A DNA stretch of 64,000 nt from NCBI RefSeq assembly GCF_037026685.1, contig NZ_JBANET010000002.1, forward strand, positions 124,001 to 188,000, given 5' to 3'. The DNA is from Orrella sp037026685. Lineage in GTDB: Bacteria > Pseudomonadota > Gammaproteobacteria > Burkholderiales > Burkholderiaceae_B. Both the position numbers and the translations under genes were made by a program. Under the pieces are notes generated by a model. The model made no database searches. It was not told the DNA's origin and worked only from the letters and a program-made list of their open reading frames with translations. Of this stretch, positions 32,768-42,516 are shown one piece after another (position 1 is the stretch's first letter; the number at the start of each line of letters is the position of its first letter).

Positions 32768-34006
32768 ATGACTTCCATGGACACCGTGATTTCCCACCTG
32801 CTTGGTTTCGTCGCCGGCGGTCTTCTGCAGGCCAGCTGGTGGCAGGTCGTGCTCGTCACGCTGGTGCTGACCCACATCACCATCGTCTCGGTCACGATCT
32901 TCCTGCACCGCAGCCAGGCACACCGGGGGTTGGATCTGCATCCTGCGGTCTCTCACTTCTTCCGTTTCTGGCTGTGGCTCACCACCGGCATGGTCACCAA
33001 GGAGTGGGTGGCCATCCACCGCAAGCATCACGCCAAGTGCGAACGCGACGGCGACCCGCACTCGCCCATGATCTTCGGCATCAACCGCGTCCTGTTCCGC
33101 GGCGCCGAACTCTACCGCCAGGAAGCCAAGAACGAGGAAACCATGGCCAAGTTCGGCCACGGCACGCCCGACGACTGGCTCGAGCGCAATGTCTATTCCC
33201 GCCACAGCGCCAAGGGCATCCTCATCATGCTGGCCATCGACCTGGCCCTGTTCGGCGCGCTGGGCCTGACCGTCTGGGCCGTCCAGATGGCCTGGATCCC
33301 CTTCTGGGCCGCCGGCGTGGTCAACGGCGTGGGTCATTATTTCGGCTACCGCAACTTCGCCAGCCCCGACACCAGCACCAACCTGGTGCCCTGGGGCGTC
33401 ATCATCGGCGGCGAAGAGCTGCACAACAACCACCACGCGCACGGCACCTCGGCCAAGTTCTCCAGCAAGTGGTACGAGTTCGACATCGGCTGGATGTACA
33501 TCTCCATCCTGCGCGTGCTGGGCCTGGCCAAGGTCAAGAAGGTCGCGCCCAAGCTCAAGCTCGAGGACAAGCCCGCCGTCGACCTGCAGACCCTGCAGGG
33601 CGTGATCACGCACCGCTATGAAGTCATGGCGCGCTATGCCGACCTCATGAAAAAGGCCTGCCGCCAGGAGCTGGCGCGCCTCAAGCCCATGCGCCGCGCC
33701 AAGAGCGAATCCAGCCAGTGCTCGTGGTGGAGCCTCAAGCGCGTGCGCGGCTGGCTGCCCCTGACCGACGACACCCTGCAGCCCGAGCAGCTGGCCCAGA
33801 TCGAGCAGGCCGTCCAAAAGAGCCAAAGCCATTCGCTGGCCACGCTGGTGCAGATGCGCCGCGAACTGGGCCGCCTGTGGGAAAGCTCCAGCGCCAGCAG
33901 CGAGCAGTTGCTGCACGAACTGCAAGCCTGGTGCCAGCGGGCCCAGCAAAGCGGCATCGACGGCCTTGAGCAGTTCGCCAACCGGCTGCGCCGCTACGCG
34001 GCATGA
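32768..34006 (+). CDS. Acyl-CoA/acyl-lipid fatty-acid desaturase
   Basis: The 412-residue membrane protein is a di-iron desaturase of the delta-9 stearoyl-CoA type. All three histidine boxes are present: HRSQAH at 47-52, HRKHH at 84-88 and HNNHH at 219-223. Hydrophobic helices lie at about 20-45, 63-78 and 155-190. About 150 residues after the last helices are polar and helical, unlike short family members, and have no assigned role. It would introduce a cis double bond into membrane fatty acids to adjust fluidity. Its ATGA overlap with uvrD couples two unrelated functions. Confidence 0.9.
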   Translation: MTSMDTVISHLLGFVAGGLLQASWWQVVLVTLVLTHITIVSVTIFLHRSQAHRGLDLHPAVSHFFRFWLWLTTGMVTKEWVAIHRKHHAKCERDGDPHSPMIFGINRVLFRGAELYRQEAKNEETMAKFGHGTPDDWLERNVYSRHSAKGILIMLAIDLALFGALGLTVWAVQMAWIPFWAAGVVNGVGHYFGYRNFASPDTSTNLVPWGVIIGGEELHNNHHAHGTSAKFSSKWYEFDIGWMYISILRVLGLAKVKKVAPKLKLEDKPAVDLQTLQGVITHRYEVMARYADLMKKACRQELARLKPMRRAKSESSQCSWWSLKRVRGWLPLTDDTLQPEQLAQIEQAVQKSQSHSLATLVQMRRELGRLWESSSASSEQLLHELQAWCQRAQQSGIDGLEQFANRLRRYAA

Positions 34007-36300
34007 TCGACAAGCTCAACCCTGAGCAACGCGCCGCCGTAACGCTGGAACCGCAACACGCCCTGGTGCTCGCCGGGGCGGGCAGTGGCAAGACCCGGGT
34101 GCTTACCACCCGCATGGCCTGGCTGATCCAAACCGGCCAGGCCAGTCCATTCGGACTGCTCGCCGTTACCTTCACCAACAAGGCGGCGCGCGAGATGCTC
34201 GCGCGCATTTCGGCCCTGCTGCCGATCGAGACGCGCGGCTTGTGGATAGGCACCTTCCACGGGCTATGCAACCGCCTGCTGCGCGCGCACCACCGCGATG
34301 CCGGCCTGCCCCAGACCTTCCAGATCCTGGACACCGCCGACCAGCTGGCGGCGATCAAGCGCCTGATCAAGGGCGCCAACATCGACGACGAAAAGTATCC
34401 GCCGCGCGACGTGCAGCGCTTCGTCAACAACGCCAAGGAAAACGGCGAGCGTCCTGGCGCCATGCAGGCCTACGACAGCCACCAGCGGCGCATGATCGAG
34501 ATCTACGAGCTCTACGAGGCCCAGTGCCAGCGCGAGGGCGTGGTCGATTTTCCCGAGCTGCTGCTGCGCGCCTACGAGCTGCTGTCGCGCAACGCGCCCA
34601 TCCGCGAGCATTACCAGCGCCGCTTCCGGCACATCCTGGTCGACGAGTTCCAGGACACCAACGTGCTGCAGTACAAGTGGCTCACCCTGCTGGCCGGCGG
34701 GGGGGCGCACCTGTTCGCCGTCGGCGACGACGACCAGTCCATCTATGCGTTTCGCGGCGCCAACGTGGGCAATATGGCCGACTTCGAGCGCGACTATGCC
34801 CGCGGCACGGTCATCCGCCTCGAACAGAACTACCGCTCCTACGGCCACATCCTCGATGCGGCCAATGCCCTGATCAGCCATAACAGCGGCCGCCTGGGCA
34901 AGAATCTCTGGACCAGCCAGGGCGAGGGCGAGCCGGTGCGGGTCATCGAGCAGCCCACCGACGGCATGGAAGCCCAGTGGGTCGTCGACGAGATACGCGC
35001 ATTGATCGCCGAGGGCCGCCAGCGCAGCGAGATCGCGGTGCTCTATCGCAGCAATGCGCAATCGCGCGTGATCGAGCACGTGCTGTTCTCCAGCGGCATT
35101 CCCTACAAGGTCTATGGGGGCCTGCGCTTTTTCGAGCGCCAGGAGATCAAGCACGCGCTGGCCTATCTGCGGCTGATCGCCAACCCCGACGACGACACCT
35201 CGCTGCTGCGCGTGGTCAATTTTCCCGCGCGCGGCATCGGCGCGCGCACGCTCGAGACGCTGGCCGACCAGGCCCGGGCGCACGACACCAGCCTGTTCGG
35301 GGCCATCGCGCGCGTGCCGGGCAAGGGCGGCGCCAACCTGGCGCAATTCGCCGCGCTGATCGCGCGCCTGGCCGAGGAAACCCGCAGCCTGCCGCTGCCC
35401 GATGCGGTCGAGCACGTGATCGAGCACAGCGGCCTGCTGGCCCATTACCGGGGCGAGCGCGAGGGCGCCGAACGCATCGAGAACCTGGGCGAACTGGTCA
35501 CGGCCGCGGCGGTGTTCGCGGGCGAGGAAAACCTGGAAGGGCTGCCCTCGGGCGAGCCCGTCGCCCTGGCCGACGCGCCGGGCGTCGATGCGCCGGGCAT
35601 CGAGGGCCTGCCCGGGCCGCAAGGCATGTCGCCGTTGTCGGCTTTCCTGGCCCATGCCTCGCTCGAAGCGGGCGATAACCAGGCCCAGGCCGGCCAGGAT
35701 GCCGTGCAGCTGATGACCGTGCACGCGGCCAAGGGGCTGGAGTTCGACGCCGTTTTCATCACCGGGCTGGAAGAGGGCCTGTTCCCGCACGAGAACAGCA
35801 TCCTGGAGCAGTCCGGGCTGGAAGAAGAGCGCCGCCTGATGTATGTGGCGATCACCCGCGCGCGCGAACGGCTTTACATCACCCTGGCGCAAAGCCGGAT
35901 GCTGCACGGCCAGACGCGCTATGCCATGCGTTCGCGCTTTCTTCAGGAAATCCCCGAGCAGCACCTGAAATGGCTCTCGCCCAAGGTGGCGGCCCGCCAC
36001 GATGCGTATGGGGACGCCTACATCCAGCTGGGCGGCCAGCGCCACGGCGCCGATGCCTTCGGCCGTGCGCCCACCCACCGCATCGCGCCGCGCGCGCCGC
36101 GCGGCGTCACCAGCGGCGTGACGGTGGGCGACAAGCAGTTCCGCATCGGGCAGGGGGTGCGCCACGCGCGTTTTGGCGAAGGCACCATCATCGGCCTGTC
36201 GGGCAGCGGCCAGGACGCCCAGGCGCAGATCCAGTTCCGCGATGCCGGCGCCAAGACCCTGGCCTTGGGCATCGCCAAGCTCGACATCGTGCAGGGCTGA
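34003..36300 (+). CDS. uvrD: UvrD/PcrA/Rep-family 3'-5' DNA helicase
   Basis: This 765-residue SF1 helicase unwinds DNA in repair and replication restart. Walker A is AGAGSGKT at 24-31, followed by motif Ia (AVTFTNKAAREM), Walker B (ILVDEFQDTN), motif III (AVGDDDQSIYAFRGA), motif IV (EQNYRS) and the late motifs (VHAAKGLEFDAVFI and YVAITRARERLYI). The C-terminal tail has a Tudor-like segment (GQGVRHARFGEGTIIGL) that helps bind RNA polymerase in UvrD/PcrA, separating it from Rep. The start at 34003 overlaps the desaturase stop. Confidence 0.95.
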   Translation: MIDKLNPEQRAAVTLEPQHALVLAGAGSGKTRVLTTRMAWLIQTGQASPFGLLAVTFTNKAAREMLARISALLPIETRGLWIGTFHGLCNRLLRAHHRDAGLPQTFQILDTADQLAAIKRLIKGANIDDEKYPPRDVQRFVNNAKENGERPGAMQAYDSHQRRMIEIYELYEAQCQREGVVDFPELLLRAYELLSRNAPIREHYQRRFRHILVDEFQDTNVLQYKWLTLLAGGGAHLFAVGDDDQSIYAFRGANVGNMADFERDYARGTVIRLEQNYRSYGHILDAANALISHNSGRLGKNLWTSQGEGEPVRVIEQPTDGMEAQWVVDEIRALIAEGRQRSEIAVLYRSNAQSRVIEHVLFSSGIPYKVYGGLRFFERQEIKHALAYLRLIANPDDDTSLLRVVNFPARGIGARTLETLADQARAHDTSLFGAIARVPGKGGANLAQFAALIARLAEETRSLPLPDAVEHVIEHSGLLAHYRGEREGAERIENLGELVTAAAVFAGEENLEGLPSGEPVALADAPGVDAPGIEGLPGPQGMSPLSAFLAHASLEAGDNQAQAGQDAVQLMTVHAAKGLEFDAVFITGLEEGLFPHENSILEQSGLEEERRLMYVAITRARERLYITLAQSRMLHGQTRYAMRSRFLQEIPEQHLKWLSPKVAARHDAYGDAYIQLGGQRHGADAFGRAPTHRIAPRAPRGVTSGVTVGDKQFRIGQGVRHARFGEGTIIGLSGSGQDAQAQIQFRDAGAKTLALGIAKLDIVQG

Positions 36301-36379
36301 CAGGGTTTGCCAAGAAGGGGCTTGCTCCTTGCGCGCCGCGGCGCGGGGGCGGCCCGCTGCCCGGGCCTTGCTTCGGGCC

Positions 36380-38305
36380 CTACTTCATCGATTCGAGCTC
36401 TTCCTGCAGCAGCAGCCACTGCTCTTCCTGCTCGCCCAGGCGCTTGCCCAGTTCGCCGTGCTCGGCCAGCACCTTGACCCGTTCGTCGCGGCGCGCGTCG
36501 GTGTACAGCTGCGGATCGGCCACCAGCGCGTCCAGCTCGGCCAGCCGGCTGCGGCAGCGCTCCATCTCGTCCTCGACCTGGGCCAGCTTCCTTTCCACCG
36601 GCTTGCGCAGGGCCGACAGGCGCTGGCGCTCTTCGGCCTGCTGGCGCTTCTGGGCCTTGCGGTCCACGCTCGGGGCCTGCTCGGCGCCCGGCTGGGCCGC
36701 GTTCCTTTCCCGGCGGTCGGCCGCCAGCCGCTGGGCCAGCCAGTCGCGGTAGTCTTCCAGGTCGCCGTCGAATTCGCGCACGGTGCCGTCGGCCACGATC
36801 CAGAACGAATCGACCGTGGTGCGCAGCAGATGGCGGTCGTGCGAGACCATCAGCATGCTGCCGCCGAATTCGGCCAGCGCGGCGGCCAGCGCCTCGCGCG
36901 TCTCCACGTCCAGGTGGTTGCTCGGCTCGTCCAGCAGCAGCAGGTTGGGCTTTTGCCAGACGATCAGCGCAAGGGCCAGCCGGGCTTTCTCGCCCCCGGA
37001 CATCGGGCCCACCGGATCGAGCACCGTATTGCCCGAGAAACCGAAGCCGCCCAGGTAGTTGCGCAGCTCCTGCTCGCGGGCCTGCGGCGCGATCCGCATC
37101 AGGTGCGCCAGGGGCGTGGCCTCCAGGTCCAGCACGTCCAGCTGCTGCTGCGCGAAATAGCCGATCTGCAGGCCCTTGGAGGCCTGCACCGTGCCGCCTT
37201 GCGGCGCCATTTCGCCGGCCAGCACCTTGACCAGCGTGCTTTTGCCCGCGCCGTTGGCCCCCAGGATGCCGATGCGGCTGCCGCCGCGCACCATCAGGTC
37301 CACGCCGTCCAGGATGCGCACCTGGCCGCCGTCGGCAAGGCGGTAGCCCGCCTGCATCTTGTCCAGCACCAGCAGCGGGTCGGGCATGCTCTCGGGCGAG
37401 GGAATGCGGATGTCGATGCCGGCCTCGGCGTGCAGGGGCGCCAGCGTTTGCATGCGCGCCAGGGCCTTGACCCGGCTTTGCGCCTGCTTGGCCTTGGAAG
37501 CCTTGGCCTTGAAGCGGTCGATGAAGCCTTGCAGCCGCGCCGTCTCGCGCGCCTGGCGTTCCCAGGCGATGCGTCCCTGGCGCAGGCGTTCGGCGCGCTG
37601 CACGACAAAATCCTGGTAGCCGCCGCGATAGCGCACCAGCTTGCCCTGGTCGAAATGCAGGATGGTGCGGGCCACCGCGTCCAGGAACTCGGTATCGTGG
37701 GAGATCAGCAGCACGGTGCCGGGATAGGCGGCCAGCCAGCGTTCCAGCCACAGCATGGCGTCCAGGTCCAGGTGGTTGGTCGGTTCGTCCAGCAGCAGCA
37801 GTTCGGAAGGCGCCATCAGGGCGCGGGCCAGGGCGATGCGCACGCGCCAGCCGCCGGAAAAGCTGGAGACCGGCTGCATCCACTGCTCAGGCTTGAAACC
37901 CAGGCCGGCCAGCAGCTGTTCGGCCCGCGAGGCCGCGCTCCAGGCGCCGGCCTCGTCCAGCGAAGCTTCCAGCTCGGCGATGCGCGTGCCCTCGTGCTCG
38001 CCCACGGCGGCGCGCGCGGCCTGCAGCTCGCGCAGGCGGGTGTCGCCGTCGATCACGAATTCGCGCGCCGGGCGCCCGGTGGCGGCGAACTCCTGCAGCA
38101 CGCTGGCGATGCGCCAGCCGGGCGGGAACTCCAGCGTGCCGGCGTCCTGGTCCATTTCGCCCTTGAGCAAGGCGAACAGCGTGGACTTGCCCGCGCCGTT
38201 CTTGCCGACCACGCCCACGCGTTCGCCGGGATGCACGACGAATTCGGCGCCATCGAGCAGCACCTTGGTGCCGCGGCGCAGGGTCAGTCCGAAGGCGCGG
38301 ATCAC
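36380..38305 (-). CDS. ABC-F family ATPase (YheS/Uup-like)
   Basis: The 641-residue protein has two ABC cassettes and no membrane domain, as in ABC-F translation factors. Cassette 1 has VVGKNGAGKSTLFALLKGE and signature SFSGGWRVRIALARAL. Cassette 2 has GILGANGAGKSTLVKVL and PMSGGEKARLALALI. An interdomain linker between them is rich in Lys, Arg and Gln (the P-site tRNA-interaction motif), and a basic coiled coil ends the protein. It would bind the ribosomal E site and modulate elongation. It overlaps prmB by ATGA, so it shares a message with another ribosome-directed protein. Assignment to YheS rather than Uup rests only on general resemblance. Confidence 0.9.
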   Translation of the reverse strand: MIRAFGLTLRRGTKVLLDGAEFVVHPGERVGVVGKNGAGKSTLFALLKGEMDQDAGTLEFPPGWRIASVLQEFAATGRPAREFVIDGDTRLRELQAARAAVGEHEGTRIAELEASLDEAGAWSAASRAEQLLAGLGFKPEQWMQPVSSFSGGWRVRIALARALMAPSELLLLDEPTNHLDLDAMLWLERWLAAYPGTVLLISHDTEFLDAVARTILHFDQGKLVRYRGGYQDFVVQRAERLRQGRIAWERQARETARLQGFIDRFKAKASKAKQAQSRVKALARMQTLAPLHAEAGIDIRIPSPESMPDPLLVLDKMQAGYRLADGGQVRILDGVDLMVRGGSRIGILGANGAGKSTLVKVLAGEMAPQGGTVQASKGLQIGYFAQQQLDVLDLEATPLAHLMRIAPQAREQELRNYLGGFGFSGNTVLDPVGPMSGGEKARLALALIVWQKPNLLLLDEPSNHLDVETREALAAALAEFGGSMLMVSHDRHLLRTTVDSFWIVADGTVREFDGDLEDYRDWLAQRLAADRRERNAAQPGAEQAPSVDRKAQKRQQAEERQRLSALRKPVERKLAQVEDEMERCRSRLAELDALVADPQLYTDARRDERVKVLAEHGELGKRLGEQEEQWLLLQEELESMK

Positions 38306-39198
38306 GAGGCCAGCTGCTCGCGCGTCAGGAGCAGGATGGGCTCGCCTTGCGCCTGGGTTTCGAGCCAGACCGGCTCGAGCGCGGGAAAGGCCCGGGAGAA
38401 GTGCTCGTGCTCGTGGCCGATCTCCAGCACCAGCACGCCGTCCTCGCTCAGGTAGCGGGGCGCCGCGCGCAGGATCTCGCGCACCAGGTCCATGCCGTCG
38501 GCGCCGCCGGCCAGCGCCATCGCCGGCTCATGGCGATATTCGCGCGGCAGCGCCTGCATCGAGGCCTGGTTGACGTAAGGCGGGTTGCACACGATCACCT
38601 GGTAGGGGCGCTCGGGCAGGGGCTGGAACAGATTGCCCTGGTGCAGCCGCAGCCGATCCTGCAGGCCGTATTCCTGCACGTTGCGCCGCGCCACTGCCAG
38701 GGCATCGGCCGACAGGTCCACCGCATCGACCTGCGCCTGCGGGAAGGCCAGCGCGGCCAGGATGGCCAGGCAGCCCGAGCCGGTGCACATGTCCAGCACC
38801 GCCTGCACGGCCATCGGATCGGCGACCCAGGGCGAGAGCCCCGTCTCGAGCAGTTCGGCGATGGGCGAGCGCGGCACGATGACGCGCGCGTCCACATAGA
38901 AGCGGTGGCCGCGCAGCCAGGCTTCCTGGGTCAGGTAGGCGGCCGGCACGCGTTCGGCGACGCGCCGCTCGATCAGGCCCAGCACGCGCTCGCGCTCGGT
39001 GGGCAGCACGCGCGCATCCAGGAAGGGATCCAGCGTATCGGGCGGCAGGTGCAGCGCGTGCAGCGTCAGGTACACCGCCTCGTCCCAGGCGTTGTCGCTG
39101 CCGTGGCCGAAATGCAGCCGGGCTTGGTTAAAGCGGGACACGGCATAGCGCAGCAGGTCGCGCACGGTCAGCAGGTCGGTCTGGGCGGAGGCGTGCAT
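38302..39198 (-). CDS. prmB: 50S ribosomal protein L3 N5-glutamine methyltransferase
   Basis: The 298-residue SAM-dependent enzyme methylates a glutamine of ribosomal protein L3. The SAM site is VLDMCTGSGCLAILAALAFP and the substrate motif is VCNPPYVNQASMQALP, the HemK/PrmB-type NPPY. The N-terminal helical domain (ALHLPPDTLDPFLD...) and the RSPIAELLETGLSPWV segment distinguish PrmB from PrmC. It lies 6 bases after dapE on the same strand, at the end of the dap operon. Confidence 0.93.
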   Translation of the reverse strand: MHASAQTDLLTVRDLLRYAVSRFNQARLHFGHGSDNAWDEAVYLTLHALHLPPDTLDPFLDARVLPTERERVLGLIERRVAERVPAAYLTQEAWLRGHRFYVDARVIVPRSPIAELLETGLSPWVADPMAVQAVLDMCTGSGCLAILAALAFPQAQVDAVDLSADALAVARRNVQEYGLQDRLRLHQGNLFQPLPERPYQVIVCNPPYVNQASMQALPREYRHEPAMALAGGADGMDLVREILRAAPRYLSEDGVLVLEIGHEHEHFSRAFPALEPVWLETQAQGEPILLLTREQLAS

Positions 39199-39204
39199 GG
39201 GGCG

Positions 39205-40344
39205 TCAGCGGGGCAGCAGCAGGTTTTCCAGCGTGCGCCGGTAGATGTTCTTGAGCGGTTCGAGATCGGCCAGCAGGATGTTCTCGTCCACCTGGTGGAT
39301 GGAGGCGTTGCCCGGGCCGAACTCCATCACCTGCGGACAGACCTTGGCGATGAAGCGCCCGTCCGAGGTGCCGCCGGTGGTCGAGAGCTCGGCCTGCACG
39401 CCCGTCTCGGCCGCGATGGCCTCGGTCAGGGCCATGCTCAGTTCGCCGCGCGGGGTCAGGAAGGGCTCGCCGCCCAGCGTCCAGGCGATGTCGAAATCCA
39501 GGCCGTGGCGGGCCAGGATCTCCTGCACCTGGGCCTTTAAGCCCTCGGGCGTGCTGGCCGTGGAAAAGCGGAAGTTGAAATCCACCGCCACCTCGGCCGG
39601 GATGACGTTGGTCGCGCCGGTGCCGCCGTGGATGTTGGAGATCTGGAAGGTGGTGGGCGGGAAGTATTCGTTGCCTTCGTCCCAGCGCCGGGCGGCCAGC
39701 TCGGCCAGCGCGGGGGCGGCCTGGTGCACCGGATTGCGCGCCAGGTGGGGATAGGCGACATGGCCTTGCACGCCGCGCACGGTCAGCCGGCCCGACAGCG
39801 AACCGCGCCGGCCGTTCTTGACGGTATCGCCCAGGCGCTGCACCGAGGTGGGCTCGCCGACGATGCAGTAGTCCAGCGCCACGCCTTCGGCCTGCAGGGC
39901 CTGGCAGACCTTGACGGTGCCGTGCACCGCCGGGCCTTCCTCGTCCGAGGTGATCAAGAGCGCGATCGAGCCGGCATGGTCCGGATGGGCGGCCACGAAC
40001 TCCTCGGCGGCCACCGCGAAGGCGGCGATCGAGCTTTTCATGTCGGCCGCGCCGCGGCCGTACAGGCGGCCTTCGCGCTCGGCCGGGACGAAAGGAGGGC
40101 TGGTCCATTTTTCCAGCGGACCGGGCGGGACCACGTCGGTATGGCCGGCAAACACCAGCAGCGGCCGGGCCTGCCCGCGCCGCAGCCAGAGGTTGCTCAC
40201 GCCGCCTTCGGCGATGGTGCGCGCGGCAAAGCCAGAGCCGGCCAGCCGCTCGGCCAGCGCCTGCTGGCAGCCGGCGTCCTCGGGGGTGACGGAAGGCCGG
40301 GCGATCAGGTCCTTGACCAGCCCGAGCACAGCGGAATGCGCCAT
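39205..40344 (-). CDS. dapE: Succinyl-diaminopimelate desuccinylase
   Basis: DapE removes succinate from N-succinyl-L,L-DAP in lysine and peptidoglycan synthesis. The 379-residue zinc enzyme has H68 and D70 (FAGHTDVVPPG), D101 (GRGAADMKSS) and the E135/E136 pair (TSDEEGPAV), plus the dimerization domain starting near RLTVRGVQGHVAYP and the late His motif GNASIHQVDENI. The start at 40344 touches the dapD stop (TGATG). dapC, dapD and dapE lie together in pathway order. Confidence 0.96.
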   Translation of the reverse strand: MAHSAVLGLVKDLIARPSVTPEDAGCQQALAERLAGSGFAARTIAEGGVSNLWLRRGQARPLLVFAGHTDVVPPGPLEKWTSPPFVPAEREGRLYGRGAADMKSSIAAFAVAAEEFVAAHPDHAGSIALLITSDEEGPAVHGTVKVCQALQAEGVALDYCIVGEPTSVQRLGDTVKNGRRGSLSGRLTVRGVQGHVAYPHLARNPVHQAAPALAELAARRWDEGNEYFPPTTFQISNIHGGTGATNVIPAEVAVDFNFRFSTASTPEGLKAQVQEILARHGLDFDIAWTLGGEPFLTPRGELSMALTEAIAAETGVQAELSTTGGTSDGRFIAKVCPQVMEFGPGNASIHQVDENILLADLEPLKNIYRRTLENLLLPR

Positions 40345-41165
40345 CAGGCCCTCAGCAGTTCGTTGATGCTGGTCTTGGCGCGCGTCTGCGCGTCCACCCG
40401 CTTGACGATGACGGCGCAGGCCAGGCTGTGGCTGCCATCCTCGGCGGGCAGCGAGCCGGGCACCACCACCGAGCCGGCCGGCACGCGGCCATAGCTGATC
40501 TTGCCAGTGGCGCGGTCGTAGATCTTGGTGCTTTGCGACAGGAACACGCCCATGGCCAGCACCGAGTTCTCCTCGACGATGACGCCTTCGACGACTTCCG
40601 AGCGCGCGCCGATGAAGCAGTTGTCCTCGATGATGGTGGGGTTGGCCTGCAGCGGCTCGAGCACGCCGCCGATGCCCACGCCGCCGGACAGGTGCACGTT
40701 CTTGCCGATCTGCGCGCAGGAGCCGACCGTGGCCCAGGTATCGACCATGGTGCCTTCGTCGACGTAGGCGCCGATGTTCACGTAGGAGGGCATCAGCACC
40801 ACGTTGCGGCCGATGAACGAGCCGTAGCGCGCCGTGGCGGGCGGCACCACGCGGTAGCCGCCGGTCTTGAACGCGGTTTCGCCGTAGTCGGAGAACTTCA
40901 GGGCCACCTTGTCGTAGAACTGCAGCGGCGCCTGGCCCATCACCTGGTTGTCCTGGATGCGGAAGGACAGCAGCACGGCCTTCTTGATCCACTGGTGCAC
41001 GACCCATTGCCCGCTTTGCTTGTCGGCCACGCGCAGGCGGCCCTCGTCCAGCGCGTGCAGCGTGTATTCGACGGCCTCGCGCACGGCGGCGTCGCAGCCG
41101 GCGGCCGAGATCTCGGCGCGGTTTTCCCAGGCTTGTTCGATGGTCGATTGCAGATCTAGCGTCAT
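40344..41165 (-). CDS. dapD: 2,3,4,5-tetrahydropyridine-2,6-dicarboxylate N-succinyltransferase
   Basis: DapD transfers succinyl from succinyl-CoA to tetrahydrodipicolinate, the first step of the succinylase branch. The 273-residue protein has a helical N-terminal domain and then left-handed beta-helix hexapeptide repeats (GRNVVLMPSYVNIGAYVDEG; GKNVHLSGGVGIGGVLEP; EDNCFIGARSEVVEGVIVEE). The C-terminal KRVDAQTRAKTSINELLR is the family's usual end. It lies 39 bases after dapC and overlaps dapE by one base. Confidence 0.97.
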   Translation of the reverse strand: MTLDLQSTIEQAWENRAEISAAGCDAAVREAVEYTLHALDEGRLRVADKQSGQWVVHQWIKKAVLLSFRIQDNQVMGQAPLQFYDKVALKFSDYGETAFKTGGYRVVPPATARYGSFIGRNVVLMPSYVNIGAYVDEGTMVDTWATVGSCAQIGKNVHLSGGVGIGGVLEPLQANPTIIEDNCFIGARSEVVEGVIVEENSVLAMGVFLSQSTKIYDRATGKISYGRVPAGSVVVPGSLPAEDGSHSLACAVIVKRVDAQTRAKTSINELLRA

Positions 41166-41204
41166 GGTGGCAGGTATAGGCTTGAAGGATGGAAAGGGAA
41201 GGGC

Positions 41205-42401
41205 TCAGGCGCGGCTGCGCGCAAAGCCCGCGATGCGGTGGGCCGCCTCGACGCAGTCGGCCAGCGGCGCGACCAGGGCGATGCGGATCCGGCCCGCGCC
41301 GGGGTTGGCGCCGTGCGCCTCGCGCGCCAGCAGGCTGCCCGGCAGCACGGTCACGCCGGTGGCCGCGTGCAGGTCGCGCGCGAAGAAGGTGTCCGGTCCG
41401 TGCGTGCCGGCCCACAAGTAGAAGGAAGCCTGGGGCGCGCGCACGTCCAGCACCGGCTCGAGTATGGGCAGCACGGCCTCGAACTTGGCGCGGTACTGGG
41501 CGCGGTTGGCCTTGACATGATCCTCGTCGGTCCAGGCGGCGATGCTGGCGGCCGAGACCAGCGGGCTCATGGCGCTGCCATGATAGGTGCGGTACAGCAG
41601 GAAACGCTGGATCAGCGCGGCGTCGCCGGCCACGAAGCCCGAGCGCAGGCCCGGCACGTTCGAGCGCTTGGACAGGCTGGAGAAGCAGACCAGGTTGCGG
41701 TAGTCGCTGCGGCCCAGGCGCTGCGCGGCCTGCATCGCGCCCAGCGGCGGAGCGGTCTCGTCCAGGTAGATTTCCGAATAGCACTCGTCGGCCGCGATCG
41801 CAAAGCCGTGGCGGTCCGACAGCGCGAACAGCGTGCGCCATTGCTCCAGGTCCATCACGTTGCCGGCCGGATTGCCCGGCGAGCAGACGAACAGCAGCTG
41901 GGTCTGGCACCAGATCTCGTCGGGCACCGACAGCCAGTCGCAGCCGAAGTCGCGCGCCGGGTCGGCATTGACGAACCAGGGCTGGGCGCCGGCCAGCAGC
42001 GCCGCGCCCTCGTAGATCTGGTAGAAGGGATTGGGGCACACCACCTTGGCCGGGACGCTGGCGTCGATCACCACCTGGGCGAAGGCGAACAAGGCCTCGC
42101 GCGAGCCCAGCACCGGCAGCACCTGGGTCTCGGGATCGGGCTCGGGGATGTCGTAGCGGCGGCTCAGCCATTGCGAGACGGTCTGGCGCAGGGCCGCATC
42201 GCCCTTGGTCGGCGGATAGGCGGACAGGCCGTCCAGCGCGCCCGCCAGCGCCTGCCTGACCCGTTCGGGCGCCGCATGCTTGGGCTCGCCGATGTGCAGG
42301 CCGATGGGCTTGAGCCCTTGCGGGGCCGGCCCGCCTTCGGCCAGCAGGCGGCGCAGCTTTTCGAAGGGGTAGGGGTGCAGGGCGTCGAGGCGGGGATTCA
42401 T
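41205..42401 (-). CDS. dapC: Succinyldiaminopimelate transaminase
   Basis: DapC makes N-succinyl-L,L-DAP from the keto acid with glutamate as amino donor. The 398-residue fold-type I aminotransferase has SPGNPAG at 174-180, the ring-stacking Asp D205 (AIAADECYSE), and PLP lysine K245 in SSLSKRSNVPG. A C-terminal Arg for the carboxylate lies in AGRIRIALV. The start MNPRLDALHPYPFEKL at 42401 is chosen over an in-frame ATG three codons upstream. Its grouping with dapD and dapE matches the DAP locus described for Bordetella pertussis, where dapC was identified. Confidence 0.95.
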   Translation of the reverse strand: MNPRLDALHPYPFEKLRRLLAEGGPAPQGLKPIGLHIGEPKHAAPERVRQALAGALDGLSAYPPTKGDAALRQTVSQWLSRRYDIPEPDPETQVLPVLGSREALFAFAQVVIDASVPAKVVCPNPFYQIYEGAALLAGAQPWFVNADPARDFGCDWLSVPDEIWCQTQLLFVCSPGNPAGNVMDLEQWRTLFALSDRHGFAIAADECYSEIYLDETAPPLGAMQAAQRLGRSDYRNLVCFSSLSKRSNVPGLRSGFVAGDAALIQRFLLYRTYHGSAMSPLVSAASIAAWTDEDHVKANRAQYRAKFEAVLPILEPVLDVRAPQASFYLWAGTHGPDTFFARDLHAATGVTVLPGSLLAREAHGANPGAGRIRIALVAPLADCVEAAHRIAGFARSRA

Positions 42402-42516
42402 GGGGCGCAATTTTAGCAGCGCGCCCGCGATGCGCCCGGGCGATTCACAGCCCTGTCATCCTGGCCCACGAAACTTGGCGGCCATCCCAACCACCCGCGC
42501 CCGCGCGCCGCCGACC

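Noticed and set aside
40345..42171. Single long minus-strand frame spanning dapE and upstream
   Set aside because: It is an accidental read-through in the dapE frame over dapD and dapC, which are real genes in other frames.
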